Shown: positions 44,944 through 54,199, counted from the first letter of the stretch. The stretch is DNA of 64,000 nt from Crocinitomicaceae bacterium (GCA_020635955.1 JACJYW010000013.1:45246-109245); one strand, 5' to 3'. A program made the numbers and translations. The notes: generated by a model from the sequence alone, not told the origin.

Positions 44944-45495
44944 TTGAAACATTTAGCACAAATATCAATCATAGAATTTGAATCGATTTTTAGATCGCAC
45001 TATGAAGATCTGTGTGCCGTTGCCAACAGATATTTAGAAGACCTGGAAGCGGCTGAAGAGATTGTGCAATCGGTGTTCGTGAAATTTTGGGAGGGAAGAT
45101 CTGAGATCAATATCCAATCTTCTATCAAGGGATACTTAATAACAGCAGTTAAGAATAACTGTTTGAATCAGCTGAAACACATTAAAATTCGAGAAGAATA
45201 CAAGCAATTCAATCAAAGAGAGTTGGAGACAAGCCATGTTTTGGCAGATGATGAAGTAGAAGCAACAGAGTTAGAGGAAAAGATCAGAGCATCCATCAAT
45301 CAACTTCCTGAAGCAAGAAAAAAAATATTTGTGTTGAGCAGATTTGAAGGCTTGAAATATCAGGAGATTGCAGACAAATTGAACATCAGTGTCAAAACGG
45401 TGGAAAATCAGATGGGATCTGCAATCAAACAATTACGAACCGACCTGGCGGAATACCTTGTGAGTATTCTGATCATTTTAGGTCTTTGGAACTAG
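44944..45495 (+). CDS. ECF-type RNA polymerase sigma-70 factor
   Basis: 183 residues. Region 2 at about 10-78 (FRSHYEDLCAVANRYLEDLEAAEEIVQSVFVKFWEG, YLITAVKNNCLNQLK) and region 4 at about 120-175 (INQLPEARKKIFVLSRFEGLKYQEIADKLNISVKTVENQM) with no region 3: the ECF layout. The only start giving a complete region 2 is TTG at 44944. It directs RNA polymerase to alternative promoters, presumably the GGATAGGGGTA/TTGTCTT sites on either side. The FecR gene follows after four bases. Confidence 0.92.
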   Translation: MKHLAQISIIEFESIFRSHYEDLCAVANRYLEDLEAAEEIVQSVFVKFWEGRSEINIQSSIKGYLITAVKNNCLNQLKHIKIREEYKQFNQRELETSHVLADDEVEATELEEKIRASINQLPEARKKIFVLSRFEGLKYQEIADKLNISVKTVENQMGSAIKQLRTDLAEYLVSILIILGLWN

Positions 45496-45499
45496 AGCA

Positions 45500-46498
45500 A
45501 TGAGCAATGAAGAAATAAATGAGGCAAAACTGATTGCTTATCTCAACAAAGAGCTAAGTAATGAGGAGATGATCAAAGTTGATCTTTGGTTAGGCCAGTC
45601 ATCAAAAAACATGGAAAAATTCAGCGACATAAGAAAGATCTGGATGAGTTCAGGAGAACTGAAGTCTAAACCAGTTGTCGTTGATACAGACGCCGCATGG
45701 AATAAAGTATTAGGACAGGTCGATACGGGTGAAAAAGTGATTCCGATCAACCAAAACAAACCTAACCGATTTATTTTCCCGGCAATTGCAGCTGCACTTG
45801 TTTTATTAGGCGGTATCCTTAGTGTGTTATTCATGATGAACAATGATATCCCTCAAATGGAAATGACCAGTCAGGCTGAAGTGGTGAAGGATGTGTTGTC
45901 AGATGGAACAGAAGTGACCTTGAACGAAAATTCAATGTTGAGTTATCCAAAAGAGTTTACCGGAGATGAAAGAAGAGTTCAATTGAGTGGTGAAGCCTTT
46001 TTTGATGTGGAAAGAGATGAAAAGAAACCGTTCATTATTGACCTACATAATGAATTTTATGTAAAGGTATTGGGTACTTCTTTTAATATTGATGCCAATG
46101 ACAATGATTCCATCACAGAGGTATACGTGAAAAGCGGAAAAGTGGAATTTGGATCAGCAACAGATAAGATCATTTTGACTGCAGGTGAAAAAGGGATCAT
46201 GAATAATGAAAGCGGAACAGTACGAAAAGTGGTGGATGAAACAGCTGGTTTCAAAGAGACATTCTGGATGGATCAAACTCTTGATTTTGATGGAGAACCA
46301 TTGTTTGAAGTATTACTGGTGTTATCTGATGTTTACAATGTTGAGATCATATTGGATTGTGAAACCGCAAAGAATGATCCTATTAGAAGTTCTCATCCTC
46401 AAGAAACCATACTTGAGGTTCTCGAAGTTATTGCAGAAGTTCATCATTTAAAAGTGAATCTTAAAGACGGGTCTTACCACATGGAATGTAATGATTAG
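45500..46498 (+). CDS. FecR family anti-sigma factor
   Basis: 332 residues. The cytoplasmic N-terminal part (1-90) should hold the sigma factor. One TM helix lies at about 92-113 (FIFPAIAAALVLLGGILSVLFMM). The periplasmic FecR domain at about 125-215 has DGTEVTLNENSMLSYPKEF and the GEAFFDVERDEKKPFIIDL motif. A DUF4974-type C-terminal domain lies at about 255-330 (LDFDGEPLFEVLLVLSDVYNVEI). In FecIRA-type systems it relays a signal from an outer-membrane STN domain. The next gene, which has an STN domain, overlaps it by eight bases. Confidence 0.92.
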   Translation: MSNEEINEAKLIAYLNKELSNEEMIKVDLWLGQSSKNMEKFSDIRKIWMSSGELKSKPVVVDTDAAWNKVLGQVDTGEKVIPINQNKPNRFIFPAIAAALVLLGGILSVLFMMNNDIPQMEMTSQAEVVKDVLSDGTEVTLNENSMLSYPKEFTGDERRVQLSGEAFFDVERDEKKPFIIDLHNEFYVKVLGTSFNIDANDNDSITEVYVKSGKVEFGSATDKIILTAGEKGIMNNESGTVRKVVDETAGFKETFWMDQTLDFDGEPLFEVLLVLSDVYNVEIILDCETAKNDPIRSSHPQETILEVLEVIAEVHHLKVNLKDGSYHMECND

Positions 46499-48347
46499 GA
46501 ATTGGTTCTTGATCATATTTTTGATATTGATATCCTCCTATTCGCAGGGTAAAGAAAGTTTATTGGATAGAAAGATCACCATTGATATCAAAAGTACACC
46601 GGTTAAGGTAATTCTCAAAGCCATTGAAGATAAAGGCAAGGTCAAATTCTCTTACAATCCTGATTTTGTTGATGAAGAACGAATCGTTAGTCTCAGTATA
46701 AAAGATCAAACCATTAGGTATGGTCTTTCTTTGATTTTTGACCGCAGTATTCGTTTTAAAGAAGTGGGTAAGCACATTGTCCTTTTAAAAGAAGAGGATC
46801 GTGAGATTGCAAAGGCTTGTCGTAAAGAACGTACTGAATATGTTTTTTCAGGATTCATTTTCGATAAACGTACCGGAGAGCCAATAGCTGGAGCCAGTGT
46901 TTATGAGGTAGACGGACATTATGCTACCTTATCTGATAATGCCGGTGAATATAAATTGGTAGTACCTGGAAATTGCTCATTGATCTCTATCTATTTCAAA
47001 AAGAAGGGATACAAAGCTGAGGTGATCGTAGTAGAGGGAAATGACAATGGTACATTGATCACAGATATTGATCTTGAACCTATTGAAGAGGATATATCAA
47101 AGATCGAAAATCAAAAAATGGAACGTATTGAGGTGCCAATAGAACAAAAGGGAATATCTACGGTCCTAATCTCTAACGAAACCATTCAACATAGTGAAAA
47201 TTTGGAGGATGTGGAAGACGTACGTTTGGCTCAGATCTCTTTAATTCCAAGAGTGAGTATAGGTTCGAATTTATCGACCAATGCCTTGATCTACAATCGA
47301 CTTTCTCTTAATGTTTTAGCCGGATATTCAAAAGGAGTTAAAGGAGCAGAGGTAGGCTCAATTCTTAATCTGACTCGGGAGAATGTGATTGGAGCTCAGG
47401 TTGGAGGAGTAGCCAATTTAGTTGGAGGAGATGTGATTGGAGCTCAGGTTGGAGGAATATCTAATTTGGTGCAGGGAAATGTCACCGGTGTTCAGGTTGC
47501 AGGGATAAGTACCATAATGAAAAGAGATCTTAAAGGTGTTCAGGTATCTGGTGTGGCTTCTATTGTACGGGGAGGATTTACTGGATTACAATTCAGTGGA
47601 GTAGGAAATATTACCTGGAAGAAATCAACCGGTGCTCAAATAAGCGGGGTATATAATATGGTGAAAGATAGCCTTGTTGGCGGGCAGATATCTGGAGTAG
47701 CCAACATGTCCAATGGTGGGGTAAATTTCATTCAGGTAGCCGGAATCTCAAATTTTGCACATAAGAATAACGGTCTACAGGTTTCAGCTATTCAAAACTT
47801 TTCACGTGAAAATCACGGCTTACAAATTGGATTGGTGAACTCAAGTATTCGTGGTAATGGAGTGGCAATAGGTTTGTTCAACTTTGTGAAGGAAGGTTAT
47901 CATAAAACAGAGGTATCGGCCAATGAGATCTTTGCTTTGAATTTGGTGTTTAAAACCGGAACACAACGATTCTATAATACCTACAATTTTGGTGTGCGAC
48001 CTGGATTTCATAAGGCATACGGTCTAGGAATGGGATTTGGCTCTTATTTGAACATGGGCGAAAAGTTCATGTTAAGTATGGATGTCACCGGTCAAATGGT
48101 TTTTGAGAATGAATTCAAGGCCTTCAAGTTTGCTCAGTTATATAAATTCTCACCTACAATTGACTTTAAATTGGCAAAATGGGTCACTGTTTTTGCCGGT
48201 CCTTCTATCAATGTCAGTATTCAGGCTTTTCAAAGTGATAATGGTTTTTATGATACCAATATTGCCTTCAATCCTTTTTATAAGAAGGTGACTTCACAAG
48301 ATCTAACACAAGCCTGGGTGGGTGGTCAAATAGGATTTCGATTTTAG
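46491..48347 (+). CDS. STN-domain protein with carboxypeptidase-like domain and 16-residue surface repeats
   Basis: 618 residues. Signal peptide (FLIIFLILISSYSQG), STN domain at about 29-99 (ITIDIKSTPVKVILKAIEDKG ... IRFKEVGKHIVLLK), carboxypeptidase-regulatory-like beta domain at about 118-196 (GEPIAGASVYEV, SDNAGEYKLVVPG), then ten or eleven 16-residue repeats of the VIGAQVGGVANLVGGD kind at about 283-460. This type is annotated in other genomes as LA_2272 surface repeats. A conserved C-terminal domain ends in GFRF, like an outer-membrane barrel. In place of a TonB receptor barrel, the STN domain is joined to repeats. At DNA level, 26 bases are duplicated exactly at 47383 and 47431. It probably passes a surface signal to FecR. 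Confidence 0.82.
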   Translation: MIRNWFLIIFLILISSYSQGKESLLDRKITIDIKSTPVKVILKAIEDKGKVKFSYNPDFVDEERIVSLSIKDQTIRYGLSLIFDRSIRFKEVGKHIVLLKEEDREIAKACRKERTEYVFSGFIFDKRTGEPIAGASVYEVDGHYATLSDNAGEYKLVVPGNCSLISIYFKKKGYKAEVIVVEGNDNGTLITDIDLEPIEEDISKIENQKMERIEVPIEQKGISTVLISNETIQHSENLEDVEDVRLAQISLIPRVSIGSNLSTNALIYNRLSLNVLAGYSKGVKGAEVGSILNLTRENVIGAQVGGVANLVGGDVIGAQVGGISNLVQGNVTGVQVAGISTIMKRDLKGVQVSGVASIVRGGFTGLQFSGVGNITWKKSTGAQISGVYNMVKDSLVGGQISGVANMSNGGVNFIQVAGISNFAHKNNGLQVSAIQNFSRENHGLQIGLVNSSIRGNGVAIGLFNFVKEGYHKTEVSANEIFALNLVFKTGTQRFYNTYNFGVRPGFHKAYGLGMGFGSYLNMGEKFMLSMDVTGQMVFENEFKAFKFAQLYKFSPTIDFKLAKWVTVFAGPSINVSIQAFQSDNGFYDTNIAFNPFYKKVTSQDLTQAWVGGQIGFRF

Positions 48348-48377
48348 GATAGGGGTAAAGTTGATCTGAGTTGTCTT
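48347..48377 (+). promoter_or_regulatory. Candidate ECF-sigma promoter B
   Basis: GGATAGGGGTA (48347-48357), 13 bases, TTGTCTT (48371-48377), then 27 bases to the ATG at 48405. Its first base is the last base of the upstream stop codon. It matches promoter A at 44103 in words, spacer and start distance. Confidence 0.75.
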
Positions 48378-48404
48378 TATAGTAAATAGACAATAATCAG
48401 AACA

Positions 48405-49559
48405 ATGAAGAAAATAATAGTATTTATCATTATGTATGCCTTTGCAGCATATATCTACGCGCAAGATTCAACTCAAACGCGTCCGGCGCAGGTCACATTT
48501 TTCTATCCATTGGGGACTAATGGGATCAATTCTACTCAATACATAAATAACTTCTCTTTCAATGTACTTTATGGAATCAATGGAGGATTGAATGGAGTTG
48601 AAATAGGAGGTTGGGTGAATTCCAACCTGGGCCACGTTAACGGATTACAAATTGCAGGAATAGCAAATGTCAATGCAGCAGCCGCAAACGGAATGATGGT
48701 GGCTGGGATCTCCAATTTTGTGAAGGACACCTCTAATTCACTGTGCTATGCAGGAATAGCTAACGTCATTGGTGGGTCCGCTTTCGGTTTTCAAACCGCT
48801 GGTATCGTCAATACGGTGAATGGAAGATTTCTTGGAGGACAAGTGGCCGGAATATCAAATATCACGAATGGAGACATGACCGGGGTTCAAATTGCCGGAA
48901 TCAATAACGTAGCTAACGGAAACGTCATAGGTGGGCAGATCTCAGGTATTTCTAACATTTCGAAAGACCTTAAAGGAACACAAATGGCACTGGTGAACAG
49001 AGCTAAAGTGGTGAACGGATTTCAGATGGGATTGATCAATATCGCGGAAAGCTATGAAAAAGGTGTTCCGCTTGGCTTGTTCAACTTTGTGAAGAACGGA
49101 TATCATTCAGTAGAATTTACCACCACTGAAGCCATGTACGGAAATATCAATCTTAAATTAGGGGTGGACAGATTGTACACTATTTACAAAGCCGGATATA
49201 CTGTAAACCACGGTGAATCTTACCTTTCTTATGGATTGGGATTAGGGACCAAGGTAAAGATCACAGATAAATTTGATCTGGCTTTTGATGGATCGATCTC
49301 CCATATCGTTCAACAATCTTTTACACCGAGATTAGATCTTTTGGCTAAGTTGGATATGTCTTTCAGATACAATTTGGGAGAACATTTGACCTTCTTTGCG
49401 GGACCATCCTTTAATGTTTATGGGTCTGAACATGATCCTGAAACTGAAACCTCTGCTATTCATGTTCCTTATTCTATCTACACAACTGAATGGTGGAATG
49501 ATCAGGGAGAGACCTATTTCTGGATTGGTATGAATGGCGGAGTAGCGATTAATTTTTAG
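48405..49559 (+). CDS. LA_2272-type surface-repeat protein, paralogue of the STN protein
   Basis: 384 residues. Signal peptide (KKIIVFIIMYAFAAYIYAQ), about nine 16-residue repeats at roughly 50-220 (GLQIAGIANV, GGQVAGISNITNGDMTGVQIAGINNV), then the same C-terminal domain as the STN protein (GVPLGLFNFVKNGYHSVEFTTTEA ... FFAGPSFNVYG) ending AINF, typical of outer-membrane proteins. It lacks the STN and carboxypeptidase-like domains. It is controlled by its own copy of the presumed sigma promoter and ended by a strong terminator. A surface partner or decoy of the STN protein is possible. Confidence 0.8.
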   Translation: MKKIIVFIIMYAFAAYIYAQDSTQTRPAQVTFFYPLGTNGINSTQYINNFSFNVLYGINGGLNGVEIGGWVNSNLGHVNGLQIAGIANVNAAAANGMMVAGISNFVKDTSNSLCYAGIANVIGGSAFGFQTAGIVNTVNGRFLGGQVAGISNITNGDMTGVQIAGINNVANGNVIGGQISGISNISKDLKGTQMALVNRAKVVNGFQMGLINIAESYEKGVPLGLFNFVKNGYHSVEFTTTEAMYGNINLKLGVDRLYTIYKAGYTVNHGESYLSYGLGLGTKVKITDKFDLAFDGSISHIVQQSFTPRLDLLAKLDMSFRYNLGEHLTFFAGPSFNVYGSEHDPETETSAIHVPYSIYTTEWWNDQGETYFWIGMNGGVAINF

Positions 49560-49561
49560 CG

Positions 49562-49601
49562 AAATGCGGCCTGTCGATTGATGGGCCGCATTTAGTTTTT
49601 T
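49562..49601 (+). terminator. Intrinsic terminator closing the sigma regulon
   Basis: AAATGCGGCC (49562-49571) pairs perfectly with GGCCGCATTT (49584-49593), followed by AGTTTTTT. It overlaps the stop of the converging histidine-kinase gene. Confidence 0.9.
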
Positions 49602-50905
49602 AGAATGGTAAAAGCATAAACCGCTCCACTATCATTATATAATTCAAGCTCGCCATCCACCTGTTCAACCAAACTTTCGATCAATTGCATTCCCAGGGTT
49701 TTTGATAGTTCAGCATTCAAATTATCCTTAAAACCATTGCCATTGTCTTTGTACTTTACCTGATAATGGGTGGGAGAATGATCAGCTATTTTTATTTCAA
49801 AATAATCACCATTACCATTGTTGTGAACATGTTTGAAATAATTGGAGATGATCTCGTTAATGATCAATCCAACGGGGATGGTTTTCTCCATATCTAATTT
49901 GACCATTTCAGGAATCTCCAGTTTATAATTCACTGTTGAAATACCGTACAGCTCCTTGATATTATCCACCAATTGATCACAATAGGATTGAATGGTGATC
50001 TGTTTAAAGTCATTCGTTTGATACATTTTGGTGTGCACCAATGCCATAGATAACACCCTGAGTCGAGTCTCATTTAAAGCTTCAAGAGTAGTATCTTCAT
50101 TGATCTTAGCCAATTGAAGATTGATCAAACTGGCAATGACCTGTAAATTGTTCTTCACCCGGTGATGAACCTCTTTTAATAACAATTCCTTCTCATCATT
50201 CTGTTTGAGAAGCACATCTTTTTGTTCTTCTATTTCCTTGGTTCTGTCCTCAACGGCAATTTCCAATTTTGATCTGCTTTGCTCTAGTTCTTTAACCAAT
50301 TTGTCTTTGATCCCAAGTGTCTTCGTCAATTCTTCTTCAGTTTTATAATTCAAACGAATGATGAAGATTACCAAAATTGAAGTGACAGCTGCCAAACTGA
50401 AGATGTTTGAATATCTGGCCATTTGAATAGAAGGATGGTTTGAAAAGTTAGGAGCATCACCTAAACCTAATTCACCTATTAATAAGCAAGCTATTAAAAA
50501 CGGAATACCCATTATGATCTCCATTTTCTCTTTCCGCATATCAAATAGGATCAAACCGAATGTGAAATTGATGATCACACCTAAATGATATAACCCTGAT
50601 CCGCCTAACAAGAATGAGGTGTACAAACCAAGGGCATAAATGGCCAAAATGAAAACACGTTTTGAAATATTGAATAATCCACGTCTGTTCATTGCATAGG
50701 CTATACCTATTGAAAAGGTTGCGACTAAAAACAAAAGTGATTGTGTGCCAATAAAATCCCAGGTGGAAAGAATTTGAAGTAAGGTGGCAAAAAATCCAAC
50801 AAATAGAACCTGATTAAAGAAGATCAATCTCTTTTGTTCCTTGAATGAAAGTGAATCAGAGAACTCAACACCATTGTATGATATTTTATGCCACAGTTTT
50901 TTCAA
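49592..50905 (-). CDS. Membrane sensor histidine kinase (HisKA_2 type)
   Basis: 437 residues. Six or so TM helices at about 25-190, a coiled coil at about 195-235, the dimerisation/phosphoacceptor helix LLKEVHHRVKNNLQVIASLINLQ (His near 245), and a HATPase domain at about 330-437 (LIINEIISNYFKH, KDNGNGF, LGMQLIESLVEQVDGELEL). The HHRVKNNLQV form is HisKA_2. No response regulator is adjacent, so its partner is elsewhere. The start is TTG at 50905. TATATTTG lies 28 bases upstream (50934-50941). Confidence 0.88.
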   Translation of the reverse strand: MKKLWHKISYNGVEFSDSLSFKEQKRLIFFNQVLFVGFFATLLQILSTWDFIGTQSLLFLVATFSIGIAYAMNRRGLFNISKRVFILAIYALGLYTSFLLGGSGLYHLGVIINFTFGLILFDMRKEKMEIIMGIPFLIACLLIGELGLGDAPNFSNHPSIQMARYSNIFSLAAVTSILVIFIIRLNYKTEEELTKTLGIKDKLVKELEQSRSKLEIAVEDRTKEIEEQKDVLLKQNDEKELLLKEVHHRVKNNLQVIASLINLQLAKINEDTTLEALNETRLRVLSMALVHTKMYQTNDFKQITIQSYCDQLVDNIKELYGISTVNYKLEIPEMVKLDMEKTIPVGLIINEIISNYFKHVHNNGNGDYFEIKIADHSPTHYQVKYKDNGNGFKDNLNAELSKTLGMQLIESLVEQVDGELELYNDSGAVYAFTILKN

Positions 50906-51018
50906 TACAGTGTTTCACCTAATTTTTGCGTTACAAATATAATTCGTGCTTACCCTATGTTTGCACGATTTTGCAGGATTATCTTCTTCTAAAAATTAGT
51001 CAGTTGAAAATCAAACCA

Positions 51019-53223
51019 TTAAAATCTTACTCCCATTACACAAATGTCATCAATCTGTTCTCTATCTCCTTTCCACCGATTGAACTCTTCATAAATTTTA
51101 TGCTTTTGTTCATCCAACGAAAGGTCTTTAATACTCAACAATAACTTTTGAAAGTTCGCTACATAATATTTCTTGCCACGCTCACCTCCAAATTGATCGG
51201 CGAATCCATCCGTAAATACATAAACGGTATCTCCAGGATTTATAGTTGTGATGTGATTGGTATAATTTGTGGCATAATGAAACTTACCTATGGGCTGTTT
51301 ATCTGCAATGAACTCTTCAATTTCATTAGATCCTTTTCGGATGATCCAAAGTGGGTTATGCGCTCCGGCGTATTGTAATTCATTGCCGTTGACAGCACAT
51401 AATGAAATGTCCATTCCGTCATTAACCTCTTCTTCAGATTTTTCAAATTCCCTGATCACAATCTCCCTTGTCTTTTCCAGAATATCTGAAGGTTTAACTA
51501 TACCTTGCTCACGAACAACCCTGTTCAATCCGTTGGTACAAACTACGGATACCATAGCACCTGGAACTCCGTGTCCTGTACAATCGGCTGCTGCAAAAAG
51601 TATGGTACCATTTTTTTCTTCTAACCAGTAAAAGTCTCCCGCTACAATATCCTTGGGTAAGTAAAGGATGAAAGAATTAGGCAGGAAACGTTGTATTCTG
51701 TTCTTTGAAGGCAATATGGCATTTTGAATCCTGGTGGCATATGAAATAGAATCTAATACTTCTTTGTTCTTTTTACCTAATTGATCATAGGCTGATTCAA
51801 CCATTGTTTTTTGTTTCTCGATCAGCACTTTTTGACGTGATGTCAATTGAAACCTACGATAAAGAAACACAAGGAAAATGATGACTACACCGGCTACTGA
51901 AACAGTACTGTAAATGATCGTTCTCAAATTCTCTTTTTCCTTTTGAGCAAGCTCTTCTTGCTGTGTTTTTTCAACCTGAGCTCTTTCTTTTTCTAATGCA
52001 ATTTGTGATTCAAGTTGTGCAGCTTTCACTTCTTTCGAATGATCAAAAGTGGCTTTGTTAACACTGTCAACATAGGTAAGATATAGACGATAATTATTGG
52101 CAGCCTTTTCAAACTGTCCATTTTGATAGTAGGATGCAGCACCAATTCCTCTGTACTCCATTAAAGTATTGTAATCCGGGATTTGCTCCGGACCTTCAAG
52201 TACACGATCCAGTAAAGTAGATGACTTAGCGGTTTCACCAAAATGATCATGTATTGAAATAAGGAAGAACAAGTTGTACATATGCAGGCTCTTACCCTCT
52301 CCAATTTTTATTTGATGAGGATGTCCATCAGGATACATTTTAAATTCGTACTCGGCCGATCTATTTATGTAGTAATAGGCACTATCCTTCATTTCTATTG
52401 ATTGATAATACTGAGAGAGTTGTTTGTTGAAACGAGCTATGTATAAGAGATCTCCGAGTTCTTCTGCTCTCTTAAGACCCACAAGGCCTACTTCAATCGC
52501 TTTTCTTTTATCCCCCTGCCGGGCAAGTGCCATAGCGTATGTAATCGTCCATTCTACATGGACATCACCCTGTTCTTCTTTTGCAAAAGTGTAAGCCGCA
52601 CTGATGTATTTAACCGCACTGTCCTGATAATCCGGTTTCTTTAATTCCCATCCGGCAACAGAGAACAAATAGCCATAAGTCCAAACGTGATGTGCAGAAT
52701 TGAAATCAACTGCCTTTGCGTGCCATATATCAATGATATTCCTGTAAGTTATCATGCACTCTTCATAAAGCCCATTGTCATGATACATCCAACTCAGCCA
52801 ATGATAATAGTGGATTACGGATACGGTATCTTCAAGCACGGAATAGATGGCAATCAATTTCTCATATTGCACTACTGCTTTTCCAATGTTGTTTCTGGAT
52901 TGATAATTTTCTCTGAGGAGTTCGTGTAGAGGAGCTTTTTCCTCTAAAGTAGGTGATTCTTTAATTCGATTTTCAATGGCCCGAACTACCAGGTTGAAAG
53001 ATTCATCTTCCATTTGTTTCCAATCCCATATGCGCAATTTTCTGGAAGAATCGGCTACCTGTTGATTGGTTAAATGCTCATTTTCGAGTACATCTATGTA
53101 TTTACTGAAATTAGATTGACAGCTATCTGGGATCTCTGCAAATGAAAGAAATGGAAACAGTATTGCAATGAAAATCGCAATTCGCTTAAAATCAGGCAAA
53201 TGAGGTTCAAATGTTCGGGTCAA
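51019..53223 (-). CDS. TPR-sensor SpoIIE-type serine phosphatase
   Basis: 734 residues. Hydrophobic N-terminus (RIAIFIAILFPFLSFA) for export, an extracytoplasmic TPR solenoid at about 60-390 (YIARFNKQLSQYYQSIEMKDSAYYYINRSAEYEF and similar), a coiled coil, and a TM helix at about 437-458. A cytoplasmic SpoIIE phosphatase domain follows at about 490-734 (SISYATRIQNAILPSKNRIQRFLPNSFILY, KDIVAGDFYWLEE, DCTGHGVPGAMVS, YVFTDGFADQFGG). The phosphatase domain is close to that of the 9352 gene. It probably dephosphorylates an anti-anti-sigma-like protein in response to a periplasmic signal. The start is TTG at 53223, with TAAATTTG at 53246-53253. Confidence 0.88.
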   Translation of the reverse strand: MTRTFEPHLPDFKRIAIFIAILFPFLSFAEIPDSCQSNFSKYIDVLENEHLTNQQVADSSRKLRIWDWKQMEDESFNLVVRAIENRIKESPTLEEKAPLHELLRENYQSRNNIGKAVVQYEKLIAIYSVLEDTVSVIHYYHWLSWMYHDNGLYEECMITYRNIIDIWHAKAVDFNSAHHVWTYGYLFSVAGWELKKPDYQDSAVKYISAAYTFAKEEQGDVHVEWTITYAMALARQGDKRKAIEVGLVGLKRAEELGDLLYIARFNKQLSQYYQSIEMKDSAYYYINRSAEYEFKMYPDGHPHQIKIGEGKSLHMYNLFFLISIHDHFGETAKSSTLLDRVLEGPEQIPDYNTLMEYRGIGAASYYQNGQFEKAANNYRLYLTYVDSVNKATFDHSKEVKAAQLESQIALEKERAQVEKTQQEELAQKEKENLRTIIYSTVSVAGVVIIFLVFLYRRFQLTSRQKVLIEKQKTMVESAYDQLGKKNKEVLDSISYATRIQNAILPSKNRIQRFLPNSFILYLPKDIVAGDFYWLEEKNGTILFAAADCTGHGVPGAMVSVVCTNGLNRVVREQGIVKPSDILEKTREIVIREFEKSEEEVNDGMDISLCAVNGNELQYAGAHNPLWIIRKGSNEIEEFIADKQPIGKFHYATNYTNHITTINPGDTVYVFTDGFADQFGGERGKKYYVANFQKLLLSIKDLSLDEQKHKIYEEFNRWKGDREQIDDICVMGVRF

Positions 53224-53316
53224 ACTTTTACTTCTTAAGATTGAGCAAATTTAAGATATAAATATTCCGAATAACCTATTTGAAATTTGATTGATTTTTA
53301 GACGAAAGTATCTTTT

Positions 53317-54195
53317 TTACTGACCGATTATTATTGAACGCATTGAACCTGAAGCAAAAGCCATTTCTTCATTGAAGAACTCTACTTTATCTTCATTTTG
53401 CTGTTGAGCAAGAATATAAAGCAAAGGCAAATAATGTTCAGGCGTAGGAATAGATAATTGTGCTGCAGTTCCGAGATCCTGATAATTGATCAATGAATTG
53501 TGCTCTTTAGAAAGGATAAGCTCCTTTGCCTTTTCATCAAATTCTACAGCCCAGTCATAAGGTTTTGGATCTATAGCAAATGAAGCATATCTAAGATTAT
53601 GGACAATATTTCCACTTCCAATGATCAAAACTCCTTTATTTCTCAAAACTTCAAGCTCTTTAGCCAGATCGTAATGATATTGTGCATTCTGGAATCGGTC
53701 AATACTTAATTGTAGTACCGGAATATTGGCATCTGGATACATTTTGACCAAAACACTCCAGGTTCCGTGATCTAATCCCCAACTATGATCAAGGTGAACA
53801 TTAGCTTTGTTGGCATTCTCTTTAATAATACCAGCTAATTCCGGTGAACCGGGACAATCATATTTTACTTCATATAACTCCTGGGGAAAACCATACATAT
53901 CGTAAATGGTTTTTGGTTTTTCCATGGCAGTAACGTATGTACCTTTTGTTTCCCAATGTGCTGAAATGACGAGAATAGCATTAGGAGTAGGAATCTTTTT
54001 AGTAATATCTCTCCAACCCTTTGTAAAGGAATTTTCTTCTATGGCATTCATTGGATTACCATGTCCAATGAAAAGTACGGGCATTTTCGGAGTAGATTTA
54101 AATCCGTCAGCCAATTTTCTTAATTCATTTAATTGCATAGCAGAGGGTGTTAGTGCCAGAATTCCAAGGGATTGTATGAATGTTTTTCTATCCAT
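53317..54195 (-). CDS. Extradiol ring-cleavage dioxygenase, DODA/YgiD-like
   Basis: 292 residues. The N-terminal leader MDRKTFIQSLGILALTPSA resembles a secretion or Tat-like leader. The class III extradiol fold (LigB type) follows: FIGHGNPMNAIEEN, ISAHWETKGTYVT, YDCPGSPELAG, HLDHSWGLDHGTWSVL and IGSGNIVHNLRY, with the histidines that bind iron or zinc. Relatives cleave 4,5-DOPA or related catechols; the substrate here is not shown. It is monocistronic behind a strong consensus promoter. Confidence 0.9.
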   Translation of the reverse strand: MDRKTFIQSLGILALTPSAMQLNELRKLADGFKSTPKMPVLFIGHGNPMNAIEENSFTKGWRDITKKIPTPNAILVISAHWETKGTYVTAMEKPKTIYDMYGFPQELYEVKYDCPGSPELAGIIKENANKANVHLDHSWGLDHGTWSVLVKMYPDANIPVLQLSIDRFQNAQYHYDLAKELEVLRNKGVLIIGSGNIVHNLRYASFAIDPKPYDWAVEFDEKAKELILSKEHNSLINYQDLGTAAQLSIPTPEHYLPLLYILAQQQNEDKVEFFNEEMAFASGSMRSIIIGQ

Positions 54196-54199
54196 ACAT

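Noticed and set aside
44944..49559. Classical TonB-dependent SusCD nutrient-uptake locus
   Set aside because: Although sigma, FecR and STN are present, there is no TonB receptor barrel, plug domain or SusD-like gene.
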